DNA of 22,517 nt from Haplomitrium mnioides (lineage: Eukaryota > Marchantiophyta > Haplomitriopsida > Calobryales): NCBI GenBank assembly GCA_049999725.1, contig JBNGIS010016174.1, positions 1-22,517 on the forward strand, read 5' to 3'. Both the position numbers and the translations under genes were made by a program. Under the pieces are notes generated by a model, which did no database searches, was not told the origin of the DNA, and saw nothing but the letters and a program-made list of their open reading frames with translations. This document shows, piece after piece, positions 1 to 13,860 of this stretch. Within the stretch, counting starts at the first letter, position 1; the number at the start of each line of letters is the position of its first letter.

Positions 1-179
1 CATAGAACATGCTGTCCTTCAAGTATTTGAGCTAGATAATAGAACTACATAATAGCTCAGGGCATTCCTTGGCTTGTTCTTCAACAACCCATAGAGCATG
101 CTGTCCTACAAGTATTCGAGCTAGATAATAGAACTAGCTCAAGGCATTCCTTGGCCCGTTCTTCAACAACCCATGGAGC

Positions 180-1760
180 ATGCTGTCCTCCGAGTATTCG
201 AGCAAGATAATAGAACTACATAATAGCTCAAGGCATTCCTTGGCTCCTTCTTCAACAACCCATAGAGCATGTTGTCCTCCGAGTATTCGAGCTAGATAAT
301 GGAATTGGATATTAGCTCAGGGCATTTCTTGGCCCGTTCTTCAACAACCCATAGAGCATGCTGTCCTCCAAGTATTCGAGCTTGATAATAGCTTAGGGCA
401 TTCCTTGGCCCGTTCTTCAACCACCCATAGAGCATGCTGTCCTCCGAGTATTTGAGCTAGATAATAGAACTAGCTGAGGGCATTCCTTGGCCCGTTCTTC
501 AACAACCCATTGAGCATGCTGTCCTCAGAGTATTCGAGCTAGATAATAGAACTAGATAACAGCTCAGGGCATTCCTTGGCTCCTTCTTTAACAACCCATA
601 GAGCATGCTGTCCTCCGTGTATTCGAGCTAGAAAATGGAACTAGATACTACCTCAGGGCATTCCTTCGCCCGTTCTTCAACAACCTATAGAGCATGCTGT
701 CCTTCGAGTATTCGATCTTGATAATAGCTTAGGGCATTCCTTGGCCCGTTCTTCAACCACCCATAGAGCATGCTGTCCTCCGAGTATTTGTGCTAGATAA
801 TAGAACTAGCTCAGGGCATTCCTTGGCCCGTCCTTCAACAATTCATAGAGCATGCTGTCCTCCGAGTATTCGAGCTAGATAATAGAACTAGATAGTAGCT
901 CAGAGCATTCCTTGGCCTATTCTTCAGCAACCCATAGAGCATGCTGTCGTCCAAGTTTTCGAGACAGATAATAGAACTAGCTCAGGGCATTCCTTGGCCC
1001 GTTCTTCAACAACCCATGGAGCATGCCGTCCTCTGAGTATTCGAGCTAGATAATAGAACTAGATAATAGCTCAAGGCATTCCTCGGCTCCTTCTTCAACA
1101 ACCCATAGAGCATGCTGTCCTCCGAGTATTCGAGCTAGATAATGGAATTGGATATTAGCTCAGGGCATTCCTTGGCCCGTTCTTCAACAACCCATAGAGC
1201 ATGTTGTCCTCCGAGTATTCGAGCTTGATAATAGCTCAGGGCATTCGTTGGCCCGTTCTTCAACCACCCATAGAGCATGCTGTCCTCCGAGTATTTGTGC
1301 TAGATAATAGAACTAGCTCAGGGCATTCCTTGGCCCGTCCTTCAACAATTCATAGAGCATGCTATCCTCCGAGTATTCGAGCTAGATAATAGAACTAGAT
1401 AGTAGCTTAGAGCATTCCTTGGCCTGTTCTTCAGCAACCCATAGAGCATGCTGTCGTCCAAGTATTCGAGATAGATAATAGAACTAGCTCAGAGCATTCC
1501 TTAGGCCGTTCTTCAACAACCCATGGAGCATGCTGTCCTCCGAGTATTCGAGCTAGATAATGGAATTGGATATTAGCTCAGGGCATTCCTTGGCCCGTTC
1601 TTCAACAACCCATAGAGCATGCTGTGCTCCGAGTATTCGAGCTTGATAATAGCTTAGGGCATTCCTTGGCCCGTTCTTCAACCACCCATAGAGCATGCTG
1701 TCCTCTCAGTATTTGAGCTAGATAATAGAACTAGCTGAGGGCATTCCTTGGCCCGTTCTT
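180..1760. repeat. Higher-order duplications near the left end of the array
   Basis: Diagnostic variant strings recur as blocks rather than at random. GGAATTGGATATTAGC occurs at 301, 1144 and 1562 (spacings 843 and 418). A block with TTTGTGCTAGATAATAG, followed by the CGTCCTTCAACAATTCAT and TTCAGCAACCC variants, occurs from about 788 and again from about 1295 (spacing 507). These blocks each span several monomers, which indicates amplification of multi-monomer segments, probably by unequal exchange. A diverged relative (GAAATTGGATATTAGC) is also seen near 12893. Confidence 0.75.
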
Positions 1761-4700
1761 CAACAACCCATTAAGCATGCTGTCCTCTGAGTATTCGAGC
1801 TCGATAATAGAACTAGATAGTAGCTCAGAGCATTCCTTGGCATGTTCTTCACCAACCCATAGAGCATGCTGTCGTCCAAGTATTCGAGATAGATAATAGA
1901 ACTAGCTCAGGGCATTCCTTGGCCCGTTATTCAACAACCCATGGAGCATGCTGTCCTCCGAGTATTCGAGCTAGATAATAGAACTAGCTCAAGGCATTCC
2001 TCGGCCCGTCCTTCAACAATTCATAGAGCATGCTGTCCTCCGAGTATTCGAGCTAGATAATAGAACTAGATAATAGCTCTGAGCATTCCTTGGCCTGTTC
2101 TTCAGCAACCCATAGATCATGCTGTCCTCCGAGTATTCGAGCTCGATAATAGAACTAGACAATAGCTCAGGGCATTCCTTGGCCCGTTCTTCAACAACCC
2201 ATAGAGCATGCTATCCTCCGAGTATTCGAGCTAGATAATTGAACTAGATAATAGCTCAGGGCATTCCTTGGCTCGTTCTTCAACAACCCATAGAGCATGT
2301 TGTTCTCCGAGTATTCGAGCTACATAATAGAATTAGATAATAGCTCACGGCATTCCTTGGCCCGTTCTTCAACAACCCATAGAGCATTCTGTCCTCCGAG
2401 TATTCGAGCTTGATACTAGCTCAGGGCATTCCTTGGCCTGTCCTTCAACAATTCATAGAGCATGCTGTCCTCCGAGTATTCGAGCTAGATAATAGAACTA
2501 GCTGAAGGCATTCCTTTGCCCATTCTTCAACAACCGATCGAGCATGCTATCCTCCGTGTATTCGAGCTAGATAATAGAATTGAATAATAGCTCAGGGCAT
2601 TCCTTGGCTCGTTCTTCAAGAACTCATAGAGCATGTTGTCCTCCGAGTATTCGAGCTCGATAATAGAAGTAGCTCAGGGCGTTCCTTGGCCTGTTCTTCA
2701 AAAACCCATCGAGCATGTTGTCCTCTGAGTATTCGAGCTAGATAATAGAAATAAATAATAGCTCAGAGCATTCCTTGGCCTATTCTTCAAAAACCCATAG
2801 AGCATGCTGTCCTCCGAGTATTCGAGCTAGATAATAGAACTAGCTCAAGGCATTCCTTGGCCCGTTCTTCAACAACCCATAGAGCATACCGTCCTCCGAG
2901 TATTCGAGCTAGATAATAGAACTAGATAATAGCTCAGGGCATTCCTTGGCTCAATCTTCAACAACCTATAGAGAATGCTGTCCTTCGAGTATTTGAGCTA
3001 GATAATAGAACTAGATAATAGCTCAGAGCATTCCTGGGCCCGATCTTCAACAACCCATAGAGCATGCTGTCCTCCGAGTATTCGAGCTAGACAATAGAAC
3101 TAGCTCAGGGCATTCCTTGGCCCGTCCTTCAACAATTCATAGAGCATGCTGTCCTTCGAGTATTCGAGCTAGAAAATAGAAATAGATAATAGCTCAAGGC
3201 ATTCCTTGGCCTGTTCTTCAGCAACCCATAGAGCATGCTGTCCCCTGAGTATTCGAGCTAGATAATAGAACTAGGTCAGGGCATTCCTTGGCCCGTTCTT
3301 CAACAACCCATAGAGCATACTGTCCTCCGAGTACTCGAGCTAGATAATAGAACTAGATAATAGCTCAGGGCATTCCTTGGCTCAATGTTCAACAACCCAT
3401 AGAGCATGCTATCCTTCAAGTATTTGAGCTAGATAATAGAACTAGATAATAGCTCAGAGCATTCCTAGGCCCATTTTTCAACAACCAATAGAGCATGCTG
3501 TCCTCCGAGCATTCGAGCTAGACAATAGAACTAGCTTAGGGCATTCCCTTGCCCGTTCTTCAACAATTCATAGAGCATAATGTCCTCTGATTATTCCAGC
3601 TAAATAATATAGCTAGATAATAGCTCAGGACATTCCTTGGCTCATTCTTCAACAACCCATAGAGCATGCTGTCCTTCGAATATTCAAGCTAGATAATGGA
3701 ACTAGATAATAGCTCAGGGCATTCCTTGGCCCATTCTTCAACAACCCATAAAGCATACTGTCCTCCGAGTATTTGAGCTTGATAATAGCTTGCGGCATTC
3801 CTTGGCCCGTTCTTCAACAACCCATAGAGCATGATGTCCTCCGAGTATTCGAGCTAGATAATAGAACTAGCTGAGGGCATTCCCTGGCCAGTTCTTCAAC
3901 AACCCATCGAGCATGCTGTCCTTCGTGTATTTGAGGTAGATAATAGAATTAGATAATAGCTCAGGGCATTCCTTGGCTCGTTCTTCAAGAACCCATACAG
4001 CATGTTGTCCTCCAAGTATTCGAGCTCGATAATAGAAGTAGCTCAGGGCATTTCTTGGCCCATTCTTCAACAACCCATAGAGCATGTTGTCCTCCGAGTA
4101 TTCAAGCTAGGTAATAGGACTAGATAATAGCTCAGAGCATTCCTTGGCCCGTTCTTCAACAACCTATATAGCATGCTGTCGTTCGAGTATTTGAGCTAGA
4201 TAATAGAACTAGATAATAGCTCAGAGCATTCCTTGGCCTGTTCTTCAACAACCCATAGAGCATGCTGTCCTCCGAGTATTAAAGCTAGATAATAGAACTA
4301 GCTCAGGGAATTCCTTGGCCCTTTCTCCAAGAACCTATAGAGCATGTTGTCCTCCCAGTATTCGAGCTAGATAATACAACTAGATAATATCTCATGGCAT
4401 TCCTTGGCCTGTTCTTCAGCAACCCATAGAGCATGCTGTCCTCTGGGTATTCGAGCTAGATAATAGAACTAGCTCATGGCATTCCTTGGCCCGTTCTTCA
4501 CCAACCCATAGACCATGCTGTCCTCCGAGTATTCGAGCTAGATAATAGAACTAGCTCATGGCATTCCTTAGCCCGTTCTTCAGCAACCTATAGAGCATGT
4601 TGTCCTCCGAGTATTCCAGCTAGATAATAGAACTAGATAATAGCTCAGGGCATTCCTTGGCCCGTTCTTCAACAACCCATAGAGCATGTTGTCCTCCGAG

Positions 4701-5222
4701 TATTCGAGCTAGATAATAGAACTAGATAATAGCTCATGGCATTCCTTGGCCCATTCTTCAACAACCCATAGAGCATGCTATCCTCCGAGTATTCAAGCTA
4801 GATAATAGAACTAGATAACAGCTTAGGGCATTCCTTGGCCCGTTCTTCAACAACCCATAGAGCATGCTGTCCTCCGAGTATTCGAGCTAGATAATAGAAC
4901 TAGCTCAGGGCATTCCTTGGCCCGTCCTTCAACAATTCATAGAGCATGCTGTCCTCCAAGTATTCGAGCTAGATAATAGAACTAGATAACAGCTCAGGGC
5001 ATTCCTTGGCCCGTTCTTCAAAAACGCATAGAGCATGCTGTCCTCCGAATATTCGAGCTAGATAATAGAACTAGCTCAGGGCATTCCTTGGCTCGTTCTT
5101 CAACAACCCATCAAGCATGCTGTCCTCCGAGTATTCGAGCTAGATAATAGAACTAGCTTAGGGCATTCCTTGGCATGTTCTTCAACAACCCATATAGCAT
5201 GTTGTCCTCCTAGTATTCGAGC

Positions 5223-6870
5223 TAGAGAATAGAACTAGATAATATCTCATGGCATTCCTTAGCCTGTTCTTCAGCAACCTATAGAGCATACTGTCTTCCA
5301 AGTATTTGAGCTTGATAATAGCTTACGACATTCCTTGGCCCGTTCTTCAACAACCCATAGAGCATGTTGTCCTCCGAGTATTCGAGCTAGATAATAGAAT
5401 TGGCTCAGGGCATTCCTTGGCCAGTTCTTCAACAACCCATCGAGCATGCTATCCTCCGTGTATTCGAGCTAGATAATAGAATTAGATAATAGCTCAGGGC
5501 ATTCCATGGCTCTTTCTTCAAGAACCTATAGAGCATGTTGTCCTCCGAGTATTCGAGCTCGATAATAGAAGTAGCTGAGGGCATTCCTTGGCCCGTTCTT
5601 CAACAACCCATAGAGCATGTTGTCCTCCGAGTATTCGAGCTAGATAAAAGAACTAGATAATAGCTCAGGGCATTCCTTGGCCCGTTCTTCAACAACCCAT
5701 AGAGCATGCTCTCCTTCGAGTAATTGAGCTAGATAATAGAACTAGATAATAGCTCAGGGCATTCCTTGGCCTGTTCTTCAACAACCCATAGAGCATGCTG
5801 TCCTCCGAGTATTCGAGCTAGATAATAGAACTAGCTCGGGGTATTCCTTAACACGATCTTCAACAACCCATAGATCATGCTGGTCTCCAAGTATTTGAGG
5901 TAGATAATATAGTTAGCTCATGGCATTCCTAGGCCCATTCTTCAACAACCCATAGAGCATGTTGTCCTCCCAGCATTCGAGCTAGATAATAGAACTAGAT
6001 CATGGCATTCCTTGGCCGGTTCTTCAACAACTCATAGAGCATGTTGTCCTCCGAGTATTCGAGCTAGATAATAGAACTAGATAATAGCTCAGGGCATTCC
6101 TTGGCTCGTTCTTCAACAACCCATAGAGCATGCTGTTCTCTGAGTATTTAAGCTAGATAATAGAACTAGCTCAGGGAATTCCTTGGCCCGTTCTTCAACA
6201 ATTCATAGAGCATGTTGTCCTCCAAGTATTCCAGCTAGATAATACAACTAGATAATAGCTCAGGGCATTCCTTGGGCCATTCTTCAACAACCTATAGAGC
6301 ATGTTGTCCTCTGAGTATTCGAGCTAGATAATAGAACTAGATAATAGCTCATGGCATTCCTTGGCCCGTTCTTCAACAACCCATACAGCATGCTATCCTC
6401 CGAGTATTCGAGCTAGATAAAAGAACTAGATAACAGCTCAGGGCATTCCTTGGCCCGTTCTTCAACAACCCATAGAGCATGCTGTCCTCCGAGTATTCGA
6501 GCTAGATAATAGAACTAGATAATATCTCATGGCATTCCTTAGCTTGTTCTTCAGCAACCTATAGAGCATACTGTCTTCCAAGTATTTGAGCTTGATAATA
6601 GCTTACGACATTCCTTGGCCCGTTCTTCAACAACCCATAGAGCATGTTGTCCTCCGAGTATTCGAGCTAGATAATAGAACTGGCTCAGGGCATTCCTTGG
6701 CCAGTTCTTCAACAACCCATCGAGCATGCTATCCTCCGTGTATTCGAGCTAGATAATAGAATTAGATAATAGCTCAGGGCATTCCATGGCTCTTTCTTCA
6801 AGAACCTATAGAGCATGTTGTCCTCCGAGTATTCGAGCTCGATAATAGAAGTAGTTCAGGGCATTCCTTG
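5223..6870. repeat. Segment duplicated at a 1280-bp offset (5223-5590 and 6503-6870)
   Basis: Rare variants line up at a constant offset. AATATCTCATGGCATTCC is at 5241 and 6521, and the unusual ATTCCATGGCTCTTTCTTC is at 5501 and 6781. A 76-bp-class unit with GCTTACGACATTCC lies between them in both copies. The shared stretch is about 370 bp, or four to five monomers. The sequence between the two copies is ordinary array. Confidence 0.8.
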
Positions 6871-7259
6871 GCCTGTTCTTCAACAACCCATACAGCATGC
6901 TATCCTCTGAGTATTCGAGCTCGATAAAAGAACTAGACAACAGCTCAGGGCATTCCTTGGCCCGTTCTTCAACAACCCATAGAGCATGTTGTCCTCCGAG
7001 TATTCGAGCTAGATAATAGAACTAGCTTACGGCATTCCTTGGCCCGTTCTTCAACAACCCATAGAGCATGTTGTCCTCCTAGTATTCGAGCTAGATAATA
7101 GAACTAGATAATAGCTCAGGGCATTCCTTGGCTTGTTCTTCAACAACCCATAGAGCATGCTGTCCTACGAGTATTTGAGCTAGGTAATAGAACTAGCTCA
7201 GGGCATTCCTTGGCCCGTTCTTCAACAACCCATGGAGCATGCTGTCCTCCGAGTATTCG

Positions 7260-7610
7260 AGCTAGATAATAGAACTACATGATAGCTCAGGACATTCCTT
7301 GGCTCGTTCTTCAACAACACATAGAGCATGCTGTCGTCCGAGTATTCGAGCTAGATAATAGAACTAGATAATAGCTCAAGGCATTCATTGGCCCGTTCTT
7401 CAACAACCCATAGAGCATGATGTCGTCCGACTATTTGAGCTTGATAAGAGCTCAGGGCATTCCTTGGCCCGTTCTTCAACAACACATGCAGCATGCTGTC
7501 CTCAAAGTATTCGAGCTAGATAATAGAACTAGCTCAGGGCATTCCTTGGCCCGTTATTCAAAAACCCATCAAGCATGCTGTCCTCTGTGTATTCGAGCTA
7601 GATAATAGAA
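7260..7610. repeat. Long-range duplicated block, partner at 12456-12806
   Basis: A block with ACTACATGATAGCTCAGGAC (starting at 7274), followed two monomers later by a 76-bp-class unit, is found again at 12470, an offset of 5196 bp. Related blocks with the same ACTACATGAT marker start at 13742, 15954 and 18204. The marker defines a recurring higher-order segment dispersed over 11 kb. Confidence 0.7.
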
Positions 7611-9394
7611 ATAGATAATAACTCAGGGCATTCCTTGGCTCGTTCTTCAAGAACCCATAGAGCATGTTGTCCTCTGAGTATTCGAGCTCGATAATAGAAG
7701 TAGTTCAGGGCATTCCTTGGCCCGTTCTTCAACAACCCATAGAGGATGTTGTCCTCCGAGTATTCGAGCTAGATAATAGAAGTAGATAGTAGCTCAGGGC
7801 ATCCCTTGGCCCGTTCTTCAACAACCCATAGAGCATGCTGTCCTTCGAGTATTCGAGCAAGATAATAGAACTAGCTCAGGGCATTCCTTGGCCCGTCCTT
7901 CAACAATTCATAGAGCATGCTGTCCTCCGAGTATTCGAGCTAGATAATAGAACTAGATAATAGCTCAGAACATTCCCTGGCCTGTTCTTCAGCAACCCAT
8001 AGAGCATACTGTCCTCCGAGTATATGAGCTAGATAATAGAACTAGCTTAGGGCATTCTTTGGCCCATTCTTCAAGAACCCATAGAGCATGCTGTCCTCCG
8101 AGTATTCAAGCTAGATAATAGAACTAGATAATAGCTCAGGGCATTCCTTGGCTCGTTCTTCAATAACCCATAGAGCATGCTGTCCTTCGAGTATTTGAGC
8201 TAGATAATAGAACTACATAATAGCTCAGGACATTCATTGGCTCGTTCTTCAACAACCCATAGAGCATGCTGTCCACCGAGTATTCGAGCTAGATAATAGA
8301 AGTAGCTCAGGGCATTCCTTGGCCCGTGCTTCAACAATTCATAGAGCGCGTTGTCCTCCGAGTATTCGAGCTAGATAATAGAACTAGCTCAGGGCATTCC
8401 TTGGCCTGTTCTTCAACAACCCATCGAGCATTCTGTCCTCTGTGTATTCTAGCTAGATAATAGAATTAGATAATAGCTCAAGGCATTCCTTGGCTCGTTC
8501 TTCAAGAACCCATAGAGCATGTTGTCCTGCGAGTATTCGAGCTCGATAATAGAAGTAGCTCAGGGCATTCCTTGGCCCGTTCTTCATCAACCCATAGAGC
8601 ATGTTGTCCTCCGAGTATTCGAGCTAGATAATAGAACTAGATAATAGCTCAGGGCATTCCTTGGCCCGTTCTTCAACAACCCATAGAGCATGCTGTCCTT
8701 TGAGTATTTGAGCTAGATAATAGAACTAGATAATAGCTCAGGGTATTCCTTGGCCCGTTCTTCAACAACCCATAGAGCATGCTGTCCTCCGAGTATTCGA
8801 GCTAGGTAATAGATCTAGCTCAGGGCATTTCTTGGCCCGTCCTTCAACAATTCATACAGCATGCTGTCCTCCGAGTATTTGAGCTAGATAATACAACTAG
8901 ATAGTAGCTGAGAGCATTCCTTAGCCTGTTCTTGGGCAACCCATAGAGCATGTTGTCCTCCAAGTAAATGAGCTAGATAATAGAACTAGCTCAGGGCATT
9001 CCTTGGCCCGTTCTTCAACAACCCATAGAGCTTGCTGTTCTATGGGTATTCGAGCTAGATAATAGAACTAGATAATAGGTCAGGGCATTCGTTGGCCCGT
9101 TCTTCAACAATTCATAGAGCATGCTGTCCTCCGAGTATTCAAACTAGATAATAGAACTAGCTTAGGACATTCTTTGGCCCGTTCTTCAACAACCCATAGA
9201 GCATGTTGTCCTTCTAGTATTCGAGCTAGATAACAGAACTAGATAGTAGCTCAGGACATTCCTTGGCTTGTTCTTCAACAACCCATAGAGCATGTAGTCC
9301 TACAAGTATTCAAGCTAGATAATAGAACTAGCTCATGGCACTCCTTGCCCATTCTTCAACAGCCCATAGAGCATGCTGTCCTTCAAGTATTCGA

Positions 9395-11090
9395 GCTAGA
9401 TATGAGAACTACATAATAGCTCAGGGCATTCCTTGGCTCGTTCTTCAAAAACCCATAGAGCATGCTGTACTCCGAGTATTCGAGCTAGATAATAGAACTA
9501 GATAATAGCTTAGGGCATTCCTTGGCCCGTTCTTCAACAACCCATAAGGCATGTTGTCCTCCAAGTATTTGAGCTTGATAATAGCTCAGGGCATTCCTTG
9601 GCCCGTTCTTCAACAGCCCATAGAGCATGCTGTCCTCCGAGTATTCGAGCTAGATAATAGAACTAGCTCATAGCATTTCTTGGCCCGTTCTTCAACAACC
9701 CATAGAGCATGCTGTCCTCCGAGTATTCGAGCTAGATAATAGAATTAGATAATAGCTCAGGGAATTCCTGGGCTCCTTCTTCAAGAACCCATAGAGCATG
9801 CTGTCCTCGGAGTATTCGAGCTCGATAAAAGAACTAGCTCAAGGAATTCCTTGGCCCATTCTTCAACAACCAATAGAGCATGTTGTCCTCCAAGTATTCG
9901 AGCTAGATAATAGAACTAGATAATTGCTCATGGCATTCCTTGGCCTGTTCTTCAGCAACCCATAGAGCATGCTGTCCTCCGAGTATTTGAGCTAGATAAC
10001 AGAAGTAGATAATAGCTCAGGGCATTCCTTGGCCTGTTCTTCAGCAACCCATAGAGCATGCTGTCCTCTGAGTATTCGAGCTAGAAAATAGAACTAGCTC
10101 AGGCATCCCTTGGCCCGTTCTTCAACATTCCATAGAGCATGCTATCCTCCGAGTATTCGAGCTAGATAATAGAACTAGCTCAGGGCATTCCTTGGCACGT
10201 TCTTAAACAACCCATAGAGCATGCTGTCCTCGAAGTATTCGAGCTAGATATGAGAACTACATAATAGCTCAGGGCATTCCTTGGCTCGTTCTTCAACAAC
10301 CCATAGAGCATGCTGTACTCCGAGTATTCGAGCTAGATAATAGAACTAGATAATAGCTCAGGGCATTCCTTGGCCCGTTCTTCAACAACCCATAAGGCAC
10401 GCTGTCCTCCAAGTATTTGAGCTTGATAATAGCTCAGGGCATTCCTTGGCCCGTTCTTCAACAGCCCATAGAGCATGCTGTCCCCCGAGTATTCGAGCTA
10501 GATAGTAGAACTAGCTCATAGCATTTCTTGGCCCGTTCTTCAACAACCCATCGAGCATGCTGTCCTCCGAGTATTCGAGCTAGATAATAGAATTAGATAA
10601 TAGCTCAGGGAATTCCTGGGCTCCTTCTTCAAGAACGCATAGAGCATGCTGTCCTCGGAGTATTCGAGCTCGATAACAGAACTAGCTCAAGGAATTCCTT
10701 GGCCAGTTATTCAACAACCAATAGAGCATGTTGTCCTCCAAGTATTCGAGCTAGATAACAGAACTAGATAATTGCTGAGGGCATTCCTTGGCCCGTTCTT
10801 CAGCAACCCATAGAGCACGCTGTCCTCCGAGTATTTGAGCTAGATCACAGAAGTAGATAATAGCTAAGGGCACTCCTTGGCCTGTTCTTCAGCAACCCAT
10901 AGAGCATGCTGTCCTCTGAGTATTGGAGCTAGAAAATAGAACTAGCTCAGGCATTCCTTGGCCCGTTCTTCAACATTCCATAGAGCATGCTGTCCTCCGA
11001 GTATTCGAGCTAGATAATAGAACTAGCTCAGGGCATTCCTTGGCACGTTCTTAAACAACCCATAGAGCATGCTGTCCTCCGAGTTTTCAA
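9395..11090. repeat. Tandem pair of an 848-bp higher-order repeat
   Basis: Two adjacent copies (about 9395-10242 and 10243-11090), each of about ten monomers, share rare variants at a constant 848-bp spacing. GATATGAGAACTACAT is at 9399/10247, AATTCCTGGGCTCC at 9763/10611, CTCGGAGTATTCGAGCTCG in the following monomer, and CAACATTCCATAG at 10123/10971. A more diverged partial copy follows (CATTCCTGGGCTCG near 11547, offset about 936). Similarity between copies is clearly higher than between neighbouring monomers, which indicates recent amplification of the ten-unit block. Confidence 0.88.
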
Positions 11091-12455
11091 GATAGATAAT
11101 AGAACTAGCTTAGGGCATTCCTTGGCCCGTTCTTCAACAAGCCATAGAGCATTCTGTCCTCCGAGTATTCGAGCTAGATAATAGAACTAGATAATAGCTC
11201 AGGGCATTCCTTGGCTCCTTCTTCAATAACCCATAGAGCATGCTGTCCTTCGAGTATTTGAGCTTGATAATAGAACTACATAATAGCTCAGGACATTCCT
11301 TGGCTCGTTCTTCAACAACCCATAGAGCATGCTGTCCACCGAGTATTCGAGCTAGATAATAGAACTAGCTTAGGGCATTCCTTGGCCCGTGCTTCAACAA
11401 TTCATAGAGCATGCTGTCCTCCGAGTATTCAAGCTAGATAATAGAACTAGCTCAAGGCATTTCTTGGTCTGTTCTTCAACAACCCATAGAGCATGCTGTC
11501 CTCCGAGTATTCGAGCTAGATAATAGAATTAGATAATAGCTCAGGGCATTCCTGGGCTCGTTCTTCAAGAACCCATAGAGCATGCTGTCCTCGGAGTATT
11601 TGAGCTCGATCACAGAACTAGCTCAAGGCATTCCTTGACCCGTTCTTCAACAACCCATAGAGCATGTTGTCCTCCAAGTATTCGAGCTAGATAATAGAAG
11701 TAGATAATTGCTCAAGGCATTCCTTGGCCCGTTCTTCAGCAACCCAGAGAGCACGCTATCCTCCGAGTATTTGAGCTAGATAACAGAAGTAGATAATAGC
11801 TCAGGGCATTCCTTGGCCTGTTCTTCAGCAACCCATAGAGCATGCTGTCCTCCGAGTATTCAAGCTAGATAATAGAACTAGCTCAGGCATTCCTTGGCCC
11901 GTTCTTTAACAACCCATAGAGCATGCTGTCCTCCGAGTATTCGAGCTAGATAATAGAACTAGCTCAGGGCATTCCTTGGCACGTTCTTCAACAACCCATC
12001 GAGCATGTTGTCCTCTGTGTATTCGAGCTGGATAGTAGAATTAGATAATAGCTCAGGGAATTCCTTGGCTCGTTCTTCAAGAACCCATAGAGCATGTTGT
12101 CCTCCGAGTATTCAAGCTCGATAATAGAAGTATCTCACGGCATTCCTTGGCCCGTTCTGCAACAACCCATAGAGCATGTTGTCCTCCGAGTATTCGAGCT
12201 AGATAATAGAACTAGATAATAGCTCAGGGCATTCCTTGGCCCGATCTTCAACAACCCATAGAGCATGCTGTCCTTTGAGTATTTGAGCTAGATAATAGAA
12301 CTAGATAAAGCTCAGGGCAATCCTTGGCTTGTTCTTCAACAACCCGTAGAGCATGCTGTCCTACGAGTATTCGAGCTAGGTAATAGAACTAGCTCAGGGC
12401 ATTCCTTGGCCCGTTCTTCAACAACCCATAGAGCATGCTGTGCTCCGAGTATTCG

Positions 12456-12806
12456 AGCTAGATAATAGAACTACATGATAGCTCAGGACATTCCTTGGCT
12501 CGTTCTTCAACAACCCACAGAGCATGCTGTCCTACGACTATTTGAGCTAGATAATAGAACTAGATAATAGCTCAGGGCATTCCTTGGCCCGTTCTTCAAA
12601 AACCCATAGAGCATGCTGTCTTCCGAGTATTTGAGCTTGATGATAGCTCAGGGCATTCCTTGGCCCGTTCTTCAACAACCCATAGAGCATGCTGTCCTCC
12701 GAGTATTCGAGCTAGATAATAGAACTAGCTTCGGGCATTCCTTGGCCCGTTCTTCAACAACCCATGGAGCATGCTGTCCTCTGAGTATTCAAGCTAGATA
12801 ATAGAA
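12456..12806. repeat. Partner of the 7260-7610 block (5196-bp offset)
   Basis: It carries the same order of variants as 7260-7610: ACTACATGATAGCTCAGGAC at 12470, then two normal units, then a 76-bp-class unit with TTTGAGCTTGATGATAGC near 12630. Point differences are present throughout, so the duplication is older than the 848-bp pair. Confidence 0.7.
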
Positions 12807-13860
12807 CTAGATAATAGCTCCGGGCATTCCTTGGCTCCTTCTTCAACAACCCATTGAGCATGCTGTCCTCCGAGTATTCGAGCTAGATAATGAAATTGGA
12901 TATTAGCTCAGGGCATACCTTGGCCCGTTCTTCAACAACCCATAGAGCATGCTTTCCTCCGAGTATTCGAGCTAGAAAATAGAACTAGCTTAGGGCATTC
13001 CTTGGCCTGTTCTTCAACAACTGATAGAGCATGCTGTCCTCCTAGTATTTGAGCTAGATAATAGAACTAGCTTAGGGCATTCCTTGGCCCGTTCTTCAAC
13101 AACCCATAGAGCATGCTGTCCTCCGAGTATTCCAGCTAGATAATAGAACTAGATAATAGCTCAGGGCATTCCTTGGTTTGTTCTTCAATAACCCATAGAG
13201 CATGCTGTCCTTCGAGTATTTGAGCTAGACAATAGAACTAGCTGAGGGCATTCCTTGGCACGTTCTTCAACAACCCATAGAGCATTCTGTCCTCCTAGTT
13301 TTCGAGCTAGATAATAGAACTAGCTCAGTGCATTCCTTAGCATGTTCTTCAACAACCCATAGAGCATGCTGTACTCCGAGTATTCGAGCTAGATAATAGA
13401 ACTAGCTCAGGGCATTCCTTGGCACGTTCTTCAACAACCCATAGAGCATTCTGTCCTCCGAGTTTTCGAGCTAGGTAACAGAACTAGCTCAGGCATTCCT
13501 TGGCCCGTTCTTCAACAACCCATAGAGCATGTTGTGCTCTGAGTATTCGAGCAAGATAATACAGCTAGATAATAGCTTATGGCATTCCTTGGCCCGTTCT
13601 TCAACAACCCATAGAGCATGCTATCCTCCGAGTATTCGAGCTAGATAAAAGAACTAGATAACATCTCAGGGCATTCCTTGACCCGTTATTCAACAACCCA
13701 TAGAGCATGCTTTCCTCCGAGTATTCGAGCTAGATAATAGAACTACATGATAGCTCAGGACATTCCTTGGCTCGTTCTTAGACAACCCATAGACAATGCT
13801 GTCCTCCGAGTATTCGAGCTAGATAATAGAACTAGATAATAGCTCAGGGCATTCCTTGGC

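Noticed and set aside
3867-4085. 72-codon minus-strand frame with repeated LLKN.P.NALS motifs.
   Set aside because: It is a chance open stretch in satellite monomers. Monomer lengths are not multiples of three, so there is no stable repeat peptide.
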